A DNA stretch of 64,000 bases from Amycolatopsis sp. DSM 110486 (GCF_019468465.1 NZ_CP080519.1:62001-126000), one strand, 5' to 3'; shown: positions 1 to 9,734, numbered from the stretch's first letter. The notes: generated by a model from the letters alone, not told the origin. Translations and numbers: made by a program.

Positions 1-2053
1 GGAGGTCCAGAGCGGCGTCGGCCGTCAGCAGGATCGCCTCGAGGAGGCCATCGATGTTGATGTTCTCCCGCGCGGAGATGTCCACGAACATCGTGTCGCC
101 GCCGTACTCCTCGGCCACGAGGTTGTACTCGGTGAGCTGCTGGCGGATCTTCTGCGGGTTGGCGCCTTCCTTGTCGATCTTGTTGACCGCGACCACGATC
201 GGGGCCTTGGCGGCCTGCGCGTGGTTGATCGCCTCGACCGTCTGCGGCATGACCCCGTCGTCGGCGGCCACCACGATCACCGCGATGTCCGTCGAGTTCG
301 CACCACGAGCACGCATGGCGGTGAACGCCTCGTGACCCGGGGTGTCGATGAAGGTGATCAGCCGCGGCGTGCCCTCGAGCTCGGTCTCGATCTGGTAGGC
401 GCCGATGTGCTGGGTGATGCCACCGGCTTCACTCTCGCGCACCTTCGTCTTCCGGATCGTGTCCAGCAGGCGGGTCTTACCGTGGTCGACGTGACCCATG
501 ATCGTCACGACCGGCGGCCGGACCTGCAGGTCCTCCTCGCCACCCTCGTCCTCACCGTAGGTGATGTCGAAGGTCTCCAGCAGCTCGCGGTCCTCCTCCT
601 CGGGGGACACGACCTGGACGACGTAGTTCATCTCGCCGCCGAGCAGCTCGAGGATGTCGTCGGACACGGACTGCGTCGCCGTGACCATCTCGCCGAGGTG
701 GAAGAGCACCTGCACCAGCGAAGCCGGGTTGGCGTCGATCTTCTCGGCGAAGTCGGTCAGCGAGGCACCACGCGGCAGCCGGATCGTCTCGCCCTGGCCC
801 TTGGGCAGGCGGACGCCGCCGACGCTGGGCGCCTGCATGTTGTCCATGTACTCCTGGCGCTTCTGTCGCTTCGACTTGCGACCCTTGCGCGAGGGACCAC
901 CGGGACGCCCGAAGGCACCCGCGGTACCGCCACGGCCACCGGGGCCGCCACGACCGCCGCCGCCACCGCGGAAGCCACCGCCACCGCCGGCAGGAGCACC
1001 GGTGCCGCCACCGGGACGGAAGCCGCCGCCACCGCCACCGGGACCGCCACCGGGACCGCCGCGGAAGCCACCGCCACCGCCGCCACCACCGGGACGGAAG
1101 CCGCCGCCACCGCCGCCGCCACCGGGACGACCGCCGCCACCACCGGGACCGCCACGGGCACCGCCACCGGGACCACCACGGGCGCCACCGCCCGGACCGG
1201 CCGGACGCGGGGTGCGGCCCGGCATCATGCCGGGGTTCGGCCGCGGGGGCATGTTGCCCGGGCTCGGCCGATTGCCACCGGCGCCACCGCCGGGACGCGG
1301 CGCGGGCCGGTCACCGCCGCCACCGGCACCGCCGGGACGCGGCGGACGGTTGTCGCCGCCCTGACCCGGACCGGGGCGCTGGGCCGGCGGACGCGGGGCC
1401 GGGGCGCCGGAACCGACGCCGAACGGGTTGTTGCCGACGCGCGGAGTGCGCGGGCCGGGCTTGGGACCGCCGGGCTTGGGGCCCTGCGGCTTCGGCGGCA
1501 CGACCGAGCCGGACGCAGCAGCGTCCTGCTTCGGCGCGTGCTTCGGCGCCGCGGTGCTGCCACCGGACGGCTCGGCCTTGGCCGCGGGGGCCTGCACCTG
1601 GGGCTGCGGTTCCTGCTGCGGCTGGGCCGGAGCAGGCGTGGCCGGGCGCGGGCCGGGACGCGGGCCCGGACCCGGGCGGCTGCCCGGGGTGGCCGGACGC
1701 GGGCCGGACTGCTGCGGAGCGGCGGACGGAGCGGCCTTGGCCGCCGGCGCCTGCTGCTGGGTCTGCTGCGGAGCGGGCGCGGCCGCGGGCCGGGGAGCCT
1801 GCGGAGCGGGAGCGGCAGCGTTCGAGTTGCCCGAGCCGGGGGCGGGCGGCATGGGCCGCGGGCCGGGCGTCGGACCGGACTTCTTCCCGCCCTTGGCGGG
1901 GTACGCGTCACGCAGACGGCGGGCGACGGGCGCCTCGACCGTGGATGACGCGGACTTCACGAACTCGCCCTGCTCCTTGAGCTTGGCGAGAACTTCCTTG
2001 CTGGTGATGCCGAGCTCTTTCGCGAGCTCGTGTACACGGGCCTTGCCTGGCAC
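1..2053 (-). CDS. infB: Translation initiation factor IF-2 (C terminus beyond window)
   Basis: IF-2 is the GTPase that brings initiator tRNA to the 30S subunit. About 684 N-terminal codons are visible; the C-terminal domains lie outside. An IF2_N domain (residues 1-50, [12 protein letters not shown]) is followed by a long Pro/Ala/Gln and then Gly/Arg-rich disordered stretch (about 55-385), a second IF2_N domain (about 415-500) and the G domain, with GHVDHGKT near residue 518, DTPGHEAF and NKID. I chose GTG at 2053 because GAGGAG lies about 6 bases upstream and the protein then begins [10 protein letters not shown], as in relatives; an ATG at 2065 is in frame but lacks a ribosome site. It is the last gene of the rimP-nusA-ylxR-infB block. 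Confidence 0.97.
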   Translation of the reverse strand, partial: MPGKARVHELAKELGITSKEVLAKLKEQGEFVKSASSTVEAPVARRLRDAYPAKGGKKSGPTPGPRPMPPAPGSGNSNAAAPAPQAPRPAAAPAPQQTQQQAPAAKAAPSAAPQQSGPRPATPGSRPGPGPRPGPRPATPAPAQPQQEPQPQVQAPAAKAEPSGGSTAAPKHAPKQDAAASGSVVPPKPQGPKPGGPKPGPRTPRVGNNPFGVGSGAPAPRPPAQRPGPGQGGDNRPPRPGGAGGGGDRPAPRPGGGAGGNRPSPGNMPPRPNPGMMPGRTPRPAGPGGGARGGPGGGARGGPGGGGGRPGGGGGGGGFRPGGGGGGGGFRGGPGGGPGGGGGGFRPGGGTGAPAGGGGGFRGGGGGRGGPGGRGGTAGAFGRPGGPSRKGRKSKRQKRQEYMDNMQAPSVGGVRLPKGQGETIRLPRGASLTDFAEKIDANPASLVQVLFHLGEMVTATQSVSDDILELLGGEMNYVVQVVSPEEEDRELLETFDITYGEDEGGEEDLQVRPPVVTIMGHVDHGKTRLLDTIRKTKVRESEAGGITQHIGAYQIETELEGTPRLITFIDTPGHEAFTAMRARGANSTDIAVIVVAADDGVMPQTVEAINHAQAAKAPIVVAVNKIDKEGANPQKIRQQLTEYNLVAEEYGGDTMFVDISARENINIDGLLEAILLTADAALDL

Positions 2054-2135
2054 AGCTCTCCTCATCTAGGGGAGGCCAGGCGGTGAAGAGACCCGCTGAC
2101 CTCGTCCTTATTGTCGCGCGTTCATGGCGTCGGCT

Positions 2136-2552
2136 TCACGGCTGACTCATGACGGGTCGACCTGCTTCCTTGTTCCACTGCGGTTCCGGGTGGGTCCCGG
2201 AGCCGATCTCCGTGGTGGGCGCTGCGAATGCCGCATGCTCGCGCAGCCCCGCGGCGTCGAGCGCGCCCTGGGCCCGAAGTGCCCGTGGGAACGCCCGCTT
2301 CCGCTCGGCCTTGACCAGACAACCCGGTGCCGGGTGCAGCCACGCACCCCGCCCCGGCAGCCGCCGACGTTCGTCGACGACCAGCCGTCCGGCCACCGCG
2401 ACCACTCGCAGCAGCTCACCGATCAGGACCCGCTGCCGGCAACCAACGCACGTGCGTACCGGGAAGTGCCGGTGGCGCTGGAGGTCGGTCGTGTCGCCAC
2501 GCACCCGCGGCGGACCCTGAACCAGTGATGAGTCTAGCGCTTCGACCTTCAC
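2136..2552 (-). CDS. ylxR: YlxR family RNA-binding protein
   Basis: Small nucleic-acid-binding protein of the DUF448/YlxR family, found between nusA and infB in most Gram-positive bacteria; members have been linked to RNase P or to regulation. The signature [11 protein letters not shown] is present near residue 31, followed by GRGAWLHP, typical of the family. The GTG at 2552 overlaps the nusA stop as GTGA, but the first 15 codons have unusual codon use (CTA, TCA, GTT), so a downstream GTG near 2504 could be the true start. The C-terminal 30 residues are poorly conserved. Co-transcription with nusA is inferred from the overlap. Confidence 0.9.
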   Translation of the reverse strand: MKVEALDSSLVQGPPRVRGDTTDLQRHRHFPVRTCVGCRQRVLIGELLRVVAVAGRLVVDERRRLPGRGAWLHPAPGCLVKAERKRAFPRALRAQGALDAAGLREHAAFAAPTTEIGSGTHPEPQWNKEAGRPVMSQP

Positions 2553-3595
2553 TCAGCCGAACCGGTTGTCGCGGCGGGCCGCGCCTGTCCGGCGTGGTCT
2601 TGATCACCTGCCGGATCGACGGGTGCGGCGTCGCTGCGGATGTCGATGCGCCAGCCCGTGAGCCGGGCCGCGAGCCGCGCGTTCTGGCCCTCCTTGCCGA
2701 TGGCGAGGGAGAGCTGGAAATCGGGCACGACGACGCGAGCCGTCTTCGCCCGCTCGTCCACGACACGTACCGAAACAACCTTCGCCGGGGACAATGCATT
2801 CCCCACGAAGCGGGCCGGATCCTCCGAGTAGTCGATGATGTCGATCTTCTCGCCGGCCAGCTCGCTCATCACGTTGCGCACGCGCGCGCCCATCGGGCCG
2901 ATGCAGGCACCCTTGGCGTTCACCCCGGGCACGGTGGAGCGCACCGCGATCTTGGTGCGGTGCCCCGATTCGCGCGCCACGGCGGCGATCTCGACGGTGC
3001 CGTCGGCGATCTCGGGCACCTCGAGCGCGAAGAGCTTGCGCACCAGGTTCGGGTGCGTGCGCGAGAGCATGATCTGCGGCCCGCGGTTGCTCCGCGAGAC
3101 CCCGACCACGAACGCCTTGATGCGCGTGCCGTGCTCGTAGGACTCCCCCGCGACCTGCTCACCCGAGGGCAGGATCCCCTCGGTGTCGCCGACCTGGACC
3201 ACGACCATGCCGCGGGCGTTGGCGCGCGCGTCGCGCTGCACCACGCCGGCCACGATCTCGCCCTCCTTGGCGGAGAACTCGCCGAAGGTCTTCTCGTGCT
3301 CGGCGTCGCGCAGCCGCTGCAGGATGACCTGGCGGGCGGTCGTCGCGGCGATCCGGCCGAAGCCCTCCGGCGTGTCGTCCCACTCCTCGTCGACCTCGCC
3401 CTCGGGGGTGAGGGTGTGCGCGAGGACGCGGACGAGGCCGGTCTTCTTGTCGATGTCGATACGAGCGTGGGACTGGTGCCCCTCGGTGTGCTTGTAGGCG
3501 GTGAGCAGGGCCGTCTCGATGGCCTCGATCACCGTGTCGAAGGGGATGTCCTTGTCCCGTTCGATCGCCCGCAGCGCGGCGATGTCCACGTTCAC
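2549..3595 (-). CDS. nusA: Transcription termination/antitermination factor NusA
   Basis: NusA binds RNA polymerase and nascent RNA and affects pausing, termination and antitermination. The 348 residues match actinobacterial NusA, which lacks the acidic C-terminal repeats of enterobacteria. Domains: N-terminal RNAP-binding domain (1-125, [17 protein letters not shown]), S1 (about 125-195), and two KH domains ([14 protein letters not shown] and [19 protein letters not shown]). The frame is open much further upstream, but the GTG at 3595 is chosen because it overlaps the rimP stop (GTGA) and has GGAGGAG 6 bases before it. Second gene of the rimP-nusA-ylxR-infB operon. Confidence 0.97.
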   Translation of the reverse strand: MNVDIAALRAIERDKDIPFDTVIEAIETALLTAYKHTEGHQSHARIDIDKKTGLVRVLAHTLTPEGEVDEEWDDTPEGFGRIAATTARQVILQRLRDAEHEKTFGEFSAKEGEIVAGVVQRDARANARGMVVVQVGDTEGILPSGEQVAGESYEHGTRIKAFVVGVSRSNRGPQIMLSRTHPNLVRKLFALEVPEIADGTVEIAAVARESGHRTKIAVRSTVPGVNAKGACIGPMGARVRNVMSELAGEKIDIIDYSEDPARFVGNALSPAKVVSVRVVDERAKTARVVVPDFQLSLAIGKEGQNARLAARLTGWRIDIRSDAAPVDPAGDQDHAGQARPAATTGSAE

Positions 3596-4140
3596 TTCGG
3601 CTCCTCCTTCGCTTCCGTCTGGCCGGCAGGGGTGCTGCGCTTGCCGGACGCGTCTTCTTCCAACAGTTTGAGCTCGTCGACGGGTGGTTGCTTGAACTCG
3701 ATCTCCACCACGGCCTTCGCCACCGACTTGTAGTGCACGTCTTTCAGCCGGTCCTCGAAGAGCACGGTCACGCTCTCCTCGCCGGCGTGGCCCACCCGCG
3801 CGACGAACTCCGCACCTTCCGCGGGCGTGATGCGGACGAGGCGGAACTTCGCGCGCCGCCAGTGGCGCGGCTGCGCGAGCGGCCGGTCCAGCCCCGGCGA
3901 GGTGACCTCGAGGGTGTAGGCGCTCGCGAGCACGTGCTCGTTCTCGTCGAGCGCCGCCGACACCTTGCGGCTGATCTCGGCGATCTCGTCCAGCCCGACA
4001 CCGTCGTCGGAGTCGACGACGACCTTGACCAGCTGCTTGCGGCCGGCCTGCTGCACCTCGAACGAGTCGAGGTCGAAACCCGCGACGGTGACGGCTTCGG
4101 CCACTATCGGCTGAAGCCGGCTGGCGAGTTCGTTGGGCAC
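3592..4140 (-). CDS. rimP: Ribosome maturation factor RimP
   Basis: RimP helps mature the 30S subunit. The 182-residue product carries the two-domain RimP pattern: an N-terminal alpha/beta domain with [23 protein letters not shown] and [10 protein letters not shown] (about residues 40-95), then a small beta barrel with the VEIEF strand. The GTG at 4140 is preferred over an upstream ATG (4182) because CAGGAG sits 8 bases before it and the upstream codons do not resemble RimP. The Lys/Glu-rich tail overlaps the nusA start. It is the first gene of the operon, so the promoter should lie between 4140 and the divergent lipoprotein gene at 4275. Confidence 0.95.
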   Translation of the reverse strand: MPNELASRLQPIVAEAVTVAGFDLDSFEVQQAGRKQLVKVVVDSDDGVGLDEIAEISRKVSAALDENEHVLASAYTLEVTSPGLDRPLAQPRHWRRAKFRLVRITPAEGAEFVARVGHAGEESVTVLFEDRLKDVHYKSVAKAVVEIEFKQPPVDELKLLEEDASGKRSTPAGQTEAKEEPK

Positions 4141-4274
4141 GTGGAGCACTCCTGTTCGGCCGAGGTGACGCGGGCTGGTCACGACTGTGGTCGGTGGTGG
4201 ACCAGCTTATCCTGCGCACCCAGGAGGACGCGCGAGCGGCGGTGCCGGTGCCGGGCCTGGCAGGATGGGCCGAC

Positions 4275-5192
4275 GTGACCGCAAGACCGACCGACCTTTC
4301 CCGGCGCGGCGTTCTGCGCCTGGGCGCCGTCGCCGCTTTGGCCCTCCCGCTGGCGGCCTGTTCCGGGGGATACGACGAGAGCCCCGACCCGCTCGCCCCG
4401 CTGCTGTCCGCCGCCGACGCGGACGCCGCCGCGGCCAGAGCCCTCGGTGGCGACGTCGCCGGGCAGGTCGCCGACGCGCGCGCCGCCCAGGCTGCCGCCC
4501 TGAAACCCGAGGTGGACCGGCTGAACCGGCCCAAGCCGACGACGGCGCCCCCGGCCGCGCCCGCCGACCTGGGCGCGTTCAAGGAGCGCCTGGCGACGGC
4601 CCGCAAGCAGGCCGAGGACCTCGTGCCCACGCTCCCGGCCTACCGCGCCGGCCTGGTCGCCGGCGTCGCGGCGGGCTGCGCGAGCCTGCAGCGCCTCGCC
4701 TCGACGCTCGGGCCCGGCGAAGACGCCCAGGCCGTGGTCGCGCCCGCCGGCACTGCCGCGTCCGACGCCGTCGACCCCCTGCAGAAGGCGCTGGCCTCGG
4801 AGCACGCCGCGCTGTGGGTGTACGGGCTGGTCACGGCCTTCCTGCCGGGCGAGTTCGGCGACGCCCTGAAGGCCGGGCGCGCCGAGCACACCGCGCGCCG
4901 CGACGTCGTCACCCAGATGATCGAGGCCGCGGGCGGCACGCCGGTGGCCCCGGAAGCGGCGTACGTGCCGCCGAAGCCGGTCAACGACACCGCCTCGGCC
5001 GCCGCCCTGGTGGCGAGCGCCGAGGAGGACTCGGCGGCCGCGTGGCTCGGCGTCGTGACCCACACGGACGACGCGGGGCTGCGGAAGATGGCTTTGCAGG
5101 CGTTGATCGCGGCGGCCCGGCGGGGCACGCCGTGGCGCCAGGAGGCCGACGAGAAGCCGACGGCGCTGGCGATGCCGGGGCAGCCGGCTTGA
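4275..5192 (+). CDS. Ferritin-like (DUF4439) lipoprotein
   Basis: Predicted exported lipoprotein of 305 residues. The N terminus has a twin-arginine motif (SRRGVLRL, residues 9-16), a hydrophobic stretch and a lipobox LAAC with Cys29, so Tat export and lipidation are likely. The C-terminal half (about 160-300) is helical and ferritin-like, with the EHAALWVYG and AEHTARRD segments seen in DUF4439 proteins. A homologue lies beside rimP in mycobacteria, so the neighbourhood is conserved. No reaction is known; metal binding by the helical bundle is inferred from the fold. The start is GTG 4275; the ATG at 4194 would place about 27 unrelated residues before the export signal. Confidence 0.85.
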   Translation: MTARPTDLSRRGVLRLGAVAALALPLAACSGGYDESPDPLAPLLSAADADAAAARALGGDVAGQVADARAAQAAALKPEVDRLNRPKPTTAPPAAPADLGAFKERLATARKQAEDLVPTLPAYRAGLVAGVAAGCASLQRLASTLGPGEDAQAVVAPAGTAASDAVDPLQKALASEHAALWVYGLVTAFLPGEFGDALKAGRAEHTARRDVVTQMIEAAGGTPVAPEAAYVPPKPVNDTASAAALVASAEEDSAAAWLGVVTHTDDAGLRKMALQALIAAARRGTPWRQEADEKPTALAMPGQPA

Positions 5193-5202
5193 GGTTTCGG
5201 TG

Positions 5203-5246
5203 AAAAAAAGGGCCGTTCCCGGTGTCTCCGGGAACGGCCCTCTTCG
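5203..5246. terminator. Bidirectional intrinsic terminator
   Basis: A perfect 13-bp GC-rich stem (5210-5222 with 5228-5240, 5-base loop) is flanked by seven A residues on the left and a short T-rich stretch on the right. It lies between the convergent ends of the lipoprotein gene (5192) and the membrane-protein gene (5259) and can serve both strands. Confidence 0.9.
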
Positions 5247-5258
5247 CGTCGTTTGGCG

Positions 5259-5966
5259 TCAGTGCAGGTCGGGACCGAGGTCCAGCGCGCTGGTGGCGAT
5301 GCGCTTGAGCAGCACGTCGTCGCGGTGCTTGGCGTAGAAGTCGGCCAGGACGATGGTGACGTCGGTGCCCGTGACCTGGGACTCGTACTCCGACTGGTCG
5401 CCACTCACCTTGGGCGCGCCCGCGGCCTTGTACGTGCCGTCGCGCACCAGGTCACTCACGTTGCCGGTGCCGTCCCGGTCGGTCAGCGCCTTGAGCTGCG
5501 CCGCCTGCGCCGCGGTCGGCATGCTCACCTTGACGACGGAGACGAGCGCCTTCGCGTCGCCGTACTCGACCGTGAAAAGCCCGCGCGCCAGCGAGGAGCA
5601 CGGGTTGGTCTGGAAGAACTTCTTGGTGTCGTCGTAGGCCTTCGCCGCGCAGTCGGTGGACTTGTTCGGGCCTTCCACCAGCTTGTAGTCGAAGGGGTTC
5701 GTCTTCACCGGCGCCTGCGCCACCGGCTCGGGCGTGCTGTCGTGCCGGATGAGGAACCAGACCAGCCCCGCCACGACGGCGATCACGACCAGCCCCGCAC
5801 CGCGCAGCAGCAGCGCCTTGGTGTCCTGCGGCGGGGTTGGATCTTGACCTGGGCCTGGGCCTGGGCCGAGGCCTTGGCCGGGCGGCGACCCCGGCTGCGC
5901 GGGCACCGCAGCGAGCGGCGCCGTGTCCGAGGGACCGGGGGTGAATTGGGGACCGACCACGGGCAC
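5259..5966 (-). CDS. Single-pass membrane protein with Pro/Gly-rich N terminus
   Basis: Unrecognised protein of about 235 residues. It begins with a disordered Pro/Gly/Gln-rich segment (GQGLGPGPGPGQDPTPP), followed by one strong transmembrane helix (GAGLVVIAVVAGLVWFLI, about residues 55-75) and an extracytoplasmic domain of about 155 residues with a Cys pair (TDCAAKAYDD and NPCSSLARG). The layout resembles the many actinobacterial membrane-anchored proteins with a small soluble exterior domain. The start is uncertain: GTG 5966 is used, without a clear ribosome site, and the frame stays open upstream. It shares a terminator with the convergent lipoprotein gene. Confidence 0.7.
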   Translation of the reverse strand: MPVVGPQFTPGPSDTAPLAAVPAQPGSPPGQGLGPGPGPGQDPTPPQDTKALLLRGAGLVVIAVVAGLVWFLIRHDSTPEPVAQAPVKTNPFDYKLVEGPNKSTDCAAKAYDDTKKFFQTNPCSSLARGLFTVEYGDAKALVSVVKVSMPTAAQAAQLKALTDRDGTGNVSDLVRDGTYKAAGAPKVSGDQSEYESQVTGTDVTIVLADFYAKHRDDVLLKRIATSALDLGPDLH

Positions 5967-6117
5967 ATACGGTAGTTCACCGCGCTGAGCGCCTTCAGCC
6001 GAATGCGGTGAGAAGGCGTTCGACGTCGTCAGGGGTGGTTTCGAGCCAGAGCTGGGCCCTTCGCGAAGGCTCGATCGCGGGGGCCGCGGAGGACGAGAGC
6101 TGCCAAGGCGCTTCCTG

Positions 6118-6351
6118 TCAGCTGTCGGCGGCCTGCCCGGCCAGAGCGAGGTCACCTTGTGCGCGCAGCAACACCGCACGGGCGGCTTCGCCCTCAGCGG
6201 CAACCTCCCACATCGCGTCGAGGTAGTCGCGGTACTGGCGGACGTCGTCCGGATCGCGCGTGACGACCTCCGTGTGCAGCACCTCGGCGTTCAGCAGCTC
6301 GTCGTCGAAGACCCAGAATCCGTGAAGGGGAACGAACGGCAGCGGACGCTC
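6118..6351 (-). pseudogene. 3' fragment of an XRE/DUF5753-type regulator
   Basis: About 77 codons resemble the C-terminal end of actinobacterial helix-turn-helix regulators: LPLHGF/VPLHGFWVFDDELL followed by VVTRDPDDVRQYRDYLDAMW and EAARAVLLR. The helix-turn-helix and most of the sensor domain are missing. The fragment runs directly, in another frame, out of the aminotransferase fragment upstream (junction near 6345-6351), so it is best read as the tail of a deleted gene. The family match is from memory of conserved motifs and is moderate. Confidence 0.6.
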
Positions 6352-6660
6352 GTGAAGTCCCCCGACGCCACCAGGACGCGCGCGCCCTCGGGCAGGCCTC
6401 CCGCGACGTTGGCGATCAGCTGAGACACGGACGCGCCGATGGCCACGCGTCCCGTCGGCACGCCGGCCAGCCGCGCGAACGCCTCGCGTGAGCGCGCCAC
6501 GGCCTCGTCGAGCCCACCCGGCAGGTCCGCCCCGACCCGCCAGCGCTGCACGGCCGCCGCCACGGCGTCCGCGACGGGCTCCGGCGGGATCCCGATGCTC
6601 GGCGTGTTCAGGTACCCGGCGGGAACAGCGAACTCGGCTCCGAAGGCGACGCATGCCCTT
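6345..6660 (-). pseudogene. 5' fragment of a class V (PLP) aminotransferase
   Basis: About 100 codons match the N terminus of PLP-dependent class V aminotransferases (cysteine desulfurase/kynureninase-like): FAVPAGYLNTPSIGIPPEPV, then VPTGRVAIGASVSQLIANVAG and GARVLVASGDFTSV. The catalytic lysine and everything after about residue 105 are gone; the reading frame passes into the regulator fragment. No start codon lies in frame at the expected place: an ATG at the correct distance is one base out of frame, so a small frameshift near 6640 is also possible. The residual gene should be non-functional. Confidence 0.65.
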
Positions 6661-6833
6661 GACGCTACTGAACTGGTGGCAGCAATTCGGCCAAGTCGGC
6701 GTACTCGGGGTCGCCACGCCCCAAGCCGCACATACCTCCAGCCCCGCCGAGCCGCGGCCGTGCGGGCAGCCCGCCGCGTCGGCGAAGGAGGGAGGAAGCG
6801 GCGCCGTCCTACAGCGAAGCGCGCATCCCCTCA

Positions 6834-7607
6834 CTACAGGGCCGGCGGCAACAGCCCGGCCACCTCGGCGTAAGACGGCGGAGGCAGTGGCAGCGAAGTC
6901 CCGTCGCGGGCAGCGTCCACGGCCGCCAGGGCGGCGGCCAGCGCGACGCGGTACGGCGTCGAGCCCAGGCTCACCCTCGCCACCCCCAGCTCGGCGAGGC
7001 CGGCCGGCGTGACGCGGCCCGGCAGGAACAGGACGTTGAGCGGCACGTCCACCGCCGCCACCACCTCCGCGACCTCGCCCGGGTCGGCGAGGCCCGGGAC
7101 GAACACCCCGTCGGCGCCCGCGTCGCGGTAGGCGCGGGCCCGTTCGATCGCGGCGGAGACCGGGCCGGAGCCGAGCCAGTGGGTGTCCGTGCGCGCGTTC
7201 AGGAAAACGGGCGAAGCCGAACGGACGGCCGCGATCAAAGCGCTCTGCACCTCCACCGGCGCGAGGGTGCCGTCGGCGCGGCCGTCTTCGAGGTTCACGC
7301 CCACGGCGCCTGCTTCGGCGAGTTCCGCGACCAGGTCGGCGACCTCGGCCGGGTCCGCGCTGAAGCCGTCGGCGATGTCGACGCTCACCAGCACGTCCAG
7401 CGGCGCCAGCACCCGGGTCAGCGCCACCGTCGCCGCGCGGGACGCCGGGGCCCCGTCGGCCAGGCCCGCAGCGGCCGACACGCCGAGGCTCGTCGTGCCG
7501 ACCGCCGGGTGCCCCGCCGCGGCGAGCGCGGCCGCGAAGCCGAACTCCCACACATTGGGCAGCAGCAACGGTTTCCCGGGCACGTGCAGAGCGGCGAACG
7601 AAGTCAT
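6834..7607 (-). CDS. Isocitrate lyase/PEP mutase family protein
   Basis: A TIM-barrel enzyme of 257 residues from the PEP mutase/isocitrate lyase superfamily, which makes or breaks C-C or P-C bonds of alpha-oxo acids using Mg2+. Visible motifs are PNVWEFGFAAALAAAGHPAVGTTS at the N terminus, VSVDIADGF, GVNLEDG (metal-binding loop) and the NARTDTHW strand. The lyase KKCGH-type catalytic loop of true isocitrate lyase is absent, so an oxaloacetate-hydrolase or carboxyphosphonoenolpyruvate-mutase-like role is more likely. The substrate is unknown. It stands alone between the aminotransferase scar and the GPP34 gene; the ATG at 7607 fits the family N terminus. Confidence 0.87.
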   Translation of the reverse strand: MTSFAALHVPGKPLLLPNVWEFGFAAALAAAGHPAVGTTSLGVSAAAGLADGAPASRAATVALTRVLAPLDVLVSVDIADGFSADPAEVADLVAELAEAGAVGVNLEDGRADGTLAPVEVQSALIAAVRSASPVFLNARTDTHWLGSGPVSAAIERARAYRDAGADGVFVPGLADPGEVAEVVAAVDVPLNVLFLPGRVTPAGLAELGVARVSLGSTPYRVALAAALAAVDAARDGTSLPLPPPSYAEVAGLLPPAL

Positions 7608-7656
7608 GCCCGCAACCTACGCGCGCGACGCTTCGGTGGCTGCCGAAGCAATCCGC

Positions 7657-8271
7657 TCAGCTCCCACCCGCCATGGTCGCCGCCCGGCGAGTGCGCAGCA
7701 GTCCGCGCAGCGCCGGCACCGCCGGGCCCACGGCCTCGTCCAGCTCCGCGAGGCGCGCGGCGTGGCGGCGGGACGAGCGGCGGGTGAACCCCACCTGGGC
7801 CGCCGCGGCGAGGGCGGTCAGCGCGGCGGCGCGGGTGTCCACTTCGGACAAGGGCACGCGCAGCGCTCGGTCCACAGTGGCGCGGACCTCATCGGCCCGC
7901 AACCGATCGTCCAGGCGGAAAACCTTCCGGCGCAGCACCGGCGTGACGTGCGACCGCAGGAGTCCCGCGGCGGCCAGCTGCAGCTCCAGGGAGTGGAGGG
8001 TGTCGGCCGAGTCGCGGCGCAGCAGGCGTCGCCAGCGGGTCGGGCCCGCGTCGGCGAGGTCGGTGAGCAGGTCGTCGAGCAGCAGGTCGCCGGTGGGGCC
8101 GTCGCCGGTCGCCGAGACGCGGCCGCCGGTGACCGTCAGGTGGCCGCGCAGCAGGAGGTCGGTGACGGCGGAAGCGCGCACGAGCAGCGCGGCGTGGCTG
8201 CGTCTGCGGACGCGGCCCTGGTCCGGGTCGCACGCGAGCAGGTAGGCCTGGGCGGCCAGCGAGGGGGTCAT
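7657..8271 (-). CDS. GPP34 (GOLPH3-like) family protein
   Basis: A 204-residue protein of the GPP34 family, the bacterial relatives of yeast Vps74/human GOLPH3 that bind phosphoinositides; in actinobacteria their function is not established. Family features include LAAQAYLLACDPDQGRV at the N terminus, alternating helices with GGRVSATGDGPTGDLLLDDLL, then LRRKVFRLDDR and the VRATVDRALR segment. The ATG overlaps the stop of the upstream glycosyltransferase gene (ATGA), so the two are coupled. Eukaryotic homologues retain glycosyltransferases in the Golgi, which makes the pairing with a membrane glycosyltransferase notable, but a direct functional link is inference. Confidence 0.85.
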   Translation of the reverse strand: MTPSLAAQAYLLACDPDQGRVRRRSHAALLVRASAVTDLLLRGHLTVTGGRVSATGDGPTGDLLLDDLLTDLADAGPTRWRRLLRRDSADTLHSLELQLAAAGLLRSHVTPVLRRKVFRLDDRLRADEVRATVDRALRVPLSEVDTRAAALTALAAAAQVGFTRRSSRRHAARLAELDEAVGPAVPALRGLLRTRRAATMAGGS

Positions 8272-9734
8272 TGCCGTTTCACCAACGGCCAGATCTGGTC
8301 CCACGACTGCGTCCTTCCGGTGTAGAGCCAAATAAGTCCTGGTACGACCTCGGTCACCGACGCGAAGTAGGGCTTCAGCAGCGTCGGGTCGAAGCCGGTG
8401 AAAAGCACGTCCCGCGCCTGGTCCGGTGGCCGGTCGAAGTACCAGTATCCGCGGTGTCCACTGTAGACTTCGGTGATCCCGTATCGCGGGCCGTAGTACT
8501 CGACGGCCGCGGCGAACGGGTAGATCTCCGCGTACACCGCCGTCTGCGCCTTCACCCCGGGTGGCAGCGACGAGTACGTCTGCCCCACGACGTCGGCGAC
8601 CTGCTTCTGCGCCGTCTCGCCGCCCGCGAACACCGTGCCGAGCGAAAACGGCCCGAACGACGTCGCCGTGACCGACGCCGGCCACACCGGCAGCGCGGCC
8701 ACGGTGACGGCGGCCGACAGCCCGAACGCGATCCCCACCGGGATCCGCCACCAGCGCACCAGGTCGCGCCGGCTCAGCTCCGTGGCCGCGGCCGCGAACG
8801 GCAACGCGTAGAGGCTCATCAGGTAGTACGAACGGCCGTGGGTCAGCACCACCGCGACGGTTACCAGCAGCAACGCCAAGGCAAGGTAGCGGTACGGCCG
8901 CAGCTCGGGCGAGCGGAACAGGCGCCACACCCCGTAGAGCAGGGCCGGCACGCCGACGCCCATGCCCGCGCCGAGCAGCCCGTCGCGCGCGAAGGCGAAG
9001 TAGCCGGGGAACTCGGCGGCGACGACGTCGGCCATGTGCGCGTACGGCCAGTCGTGCGTGGCCTGCCAGACGAGCGCGGGGATCGTGGCGACCACCGCGA
9101 TCAGCGCGCCCAGCCACAGCTTCGGGCGGCTCAGCAGGCGGCGTGGACCGAGGACGGCCGCGGACACCAGCACGGCGGCCCACAGCGCGGGGATGAGGAA
9201 CTTGACCTCCAGCGACACCGCCGTGACCGCGCCCGCCCACACCAGCAGGCCGTCGCGGCGCGTGCGGGTCCAGCGGACCAGCAGGAAAACGACGACCGTC
9301 CACAGGAACGGATCCAGCGCGTAGGTGGAGACCCAGTGGCTGAGGACGACCAGGTTGGACGTCGCGGACAGCCCGCCCGCCATCAGCTGCGCCGGGCGGC
9401 GGCCACCCAGTTCGCGGGCGATCAGCGCGGTGACCACCACGCCGGCGCCGACCGCGAGCGCCATCGGCAGCCGGAACGCGAGCAGCGAACCGGGGAACAG
9501 GCGGTCGAGCGTGCCCGCGAGCAGCGGGACGAGCGGTGGCTGGTCGAAATACCCCCAGGCCGGATGATCTCGACCAGCCACCAGGAAATAGAGCTCGTCG
9601 AACCCGTGCGCGTAGCGGACGCTCGTGAGCACGAGCAGCGCCGCCGCCAGCGCGGCCACGGTGAGCACCGGCAGCCGGGCGAACGGGGCGATCTCCCCCG
9701 TGCTGGTCTCGCGGCTCGTCATGAGGCTCGTCAT
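8268..9734 (-). CDS. ArnT/PMT-like membrane glycosyltransferase (GT39-type)
   Basis: A polytopic 488-residue glycosyltransferase of the GT-C fold, using polyprenyl-phosphate sugars at the outer membrane face. The early loop has DELYFLVAGRDHPAWGYFDQPP, in which the acidic pair and the FDQPPLVP motif are typical of ArnT/dolichyl-phosphate-mannose transferases; about ten hydrophobic helices follow, and the exterior C-terminal part ends SWDQIWPLVKRQ. Acceptor and donor cannot be read from sequence. ATG 9734 is used, with another in-frame ATG at 9722. It is divergently arranged with the sensor kinase at 9891 and followed by the coupled GPP34 gene. Confidence 0.85.
   Translation of the reverse strand: MTSLMTSRETSTGEIAPFARLPVLTVAALAAALLVLTSVRYAHGFDELYFLVAGRDHPAWGYFDQPPLVPLLAGTLDRLFPGSLLAFRLPMALAVGAGVVVTALIARELGGRRPAQLMAGGLSATSNLVVLSHWVSTYALDPFLWTVVVFLLVRWTRTRRDGLLVWAGAVTAVSLEVKFLIPALWAAVLVSAAVLGPRRLLSRPKLWLGALIAVVATIPALVWQATHDWPYAHMADVVAAEFPGYFAFARDGLLGAGMGVGVPALLYGVWRLFRSPELRPYRYLALALLLVTVAVVLTHGRSYYLMSLYALPFAAAATELSRRDLVRWWRIPVGIAFGLSAAVTVAALPVWPASVTATSFGPFSLGTVFAGGETAQKQVADVVGQTYSSLPPGVKAQTAVYAEIYPFAAAVEYYGPRYGITEVYSGHRGYWYFDRPPDQARDVLFTGFDPTLLKPYFASVTEVVPGLIWLYTGRTQSWDQIWPLVKRQ

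Noticed and set aside
221..1948. Long plus-strand open frames opposite infB (575 and 236 codons).
   Set aside because: They are shadows caused by the high GC content and Gly/Pro repeats; the minus-strand frame encodes recognisable IF-2 motifs.
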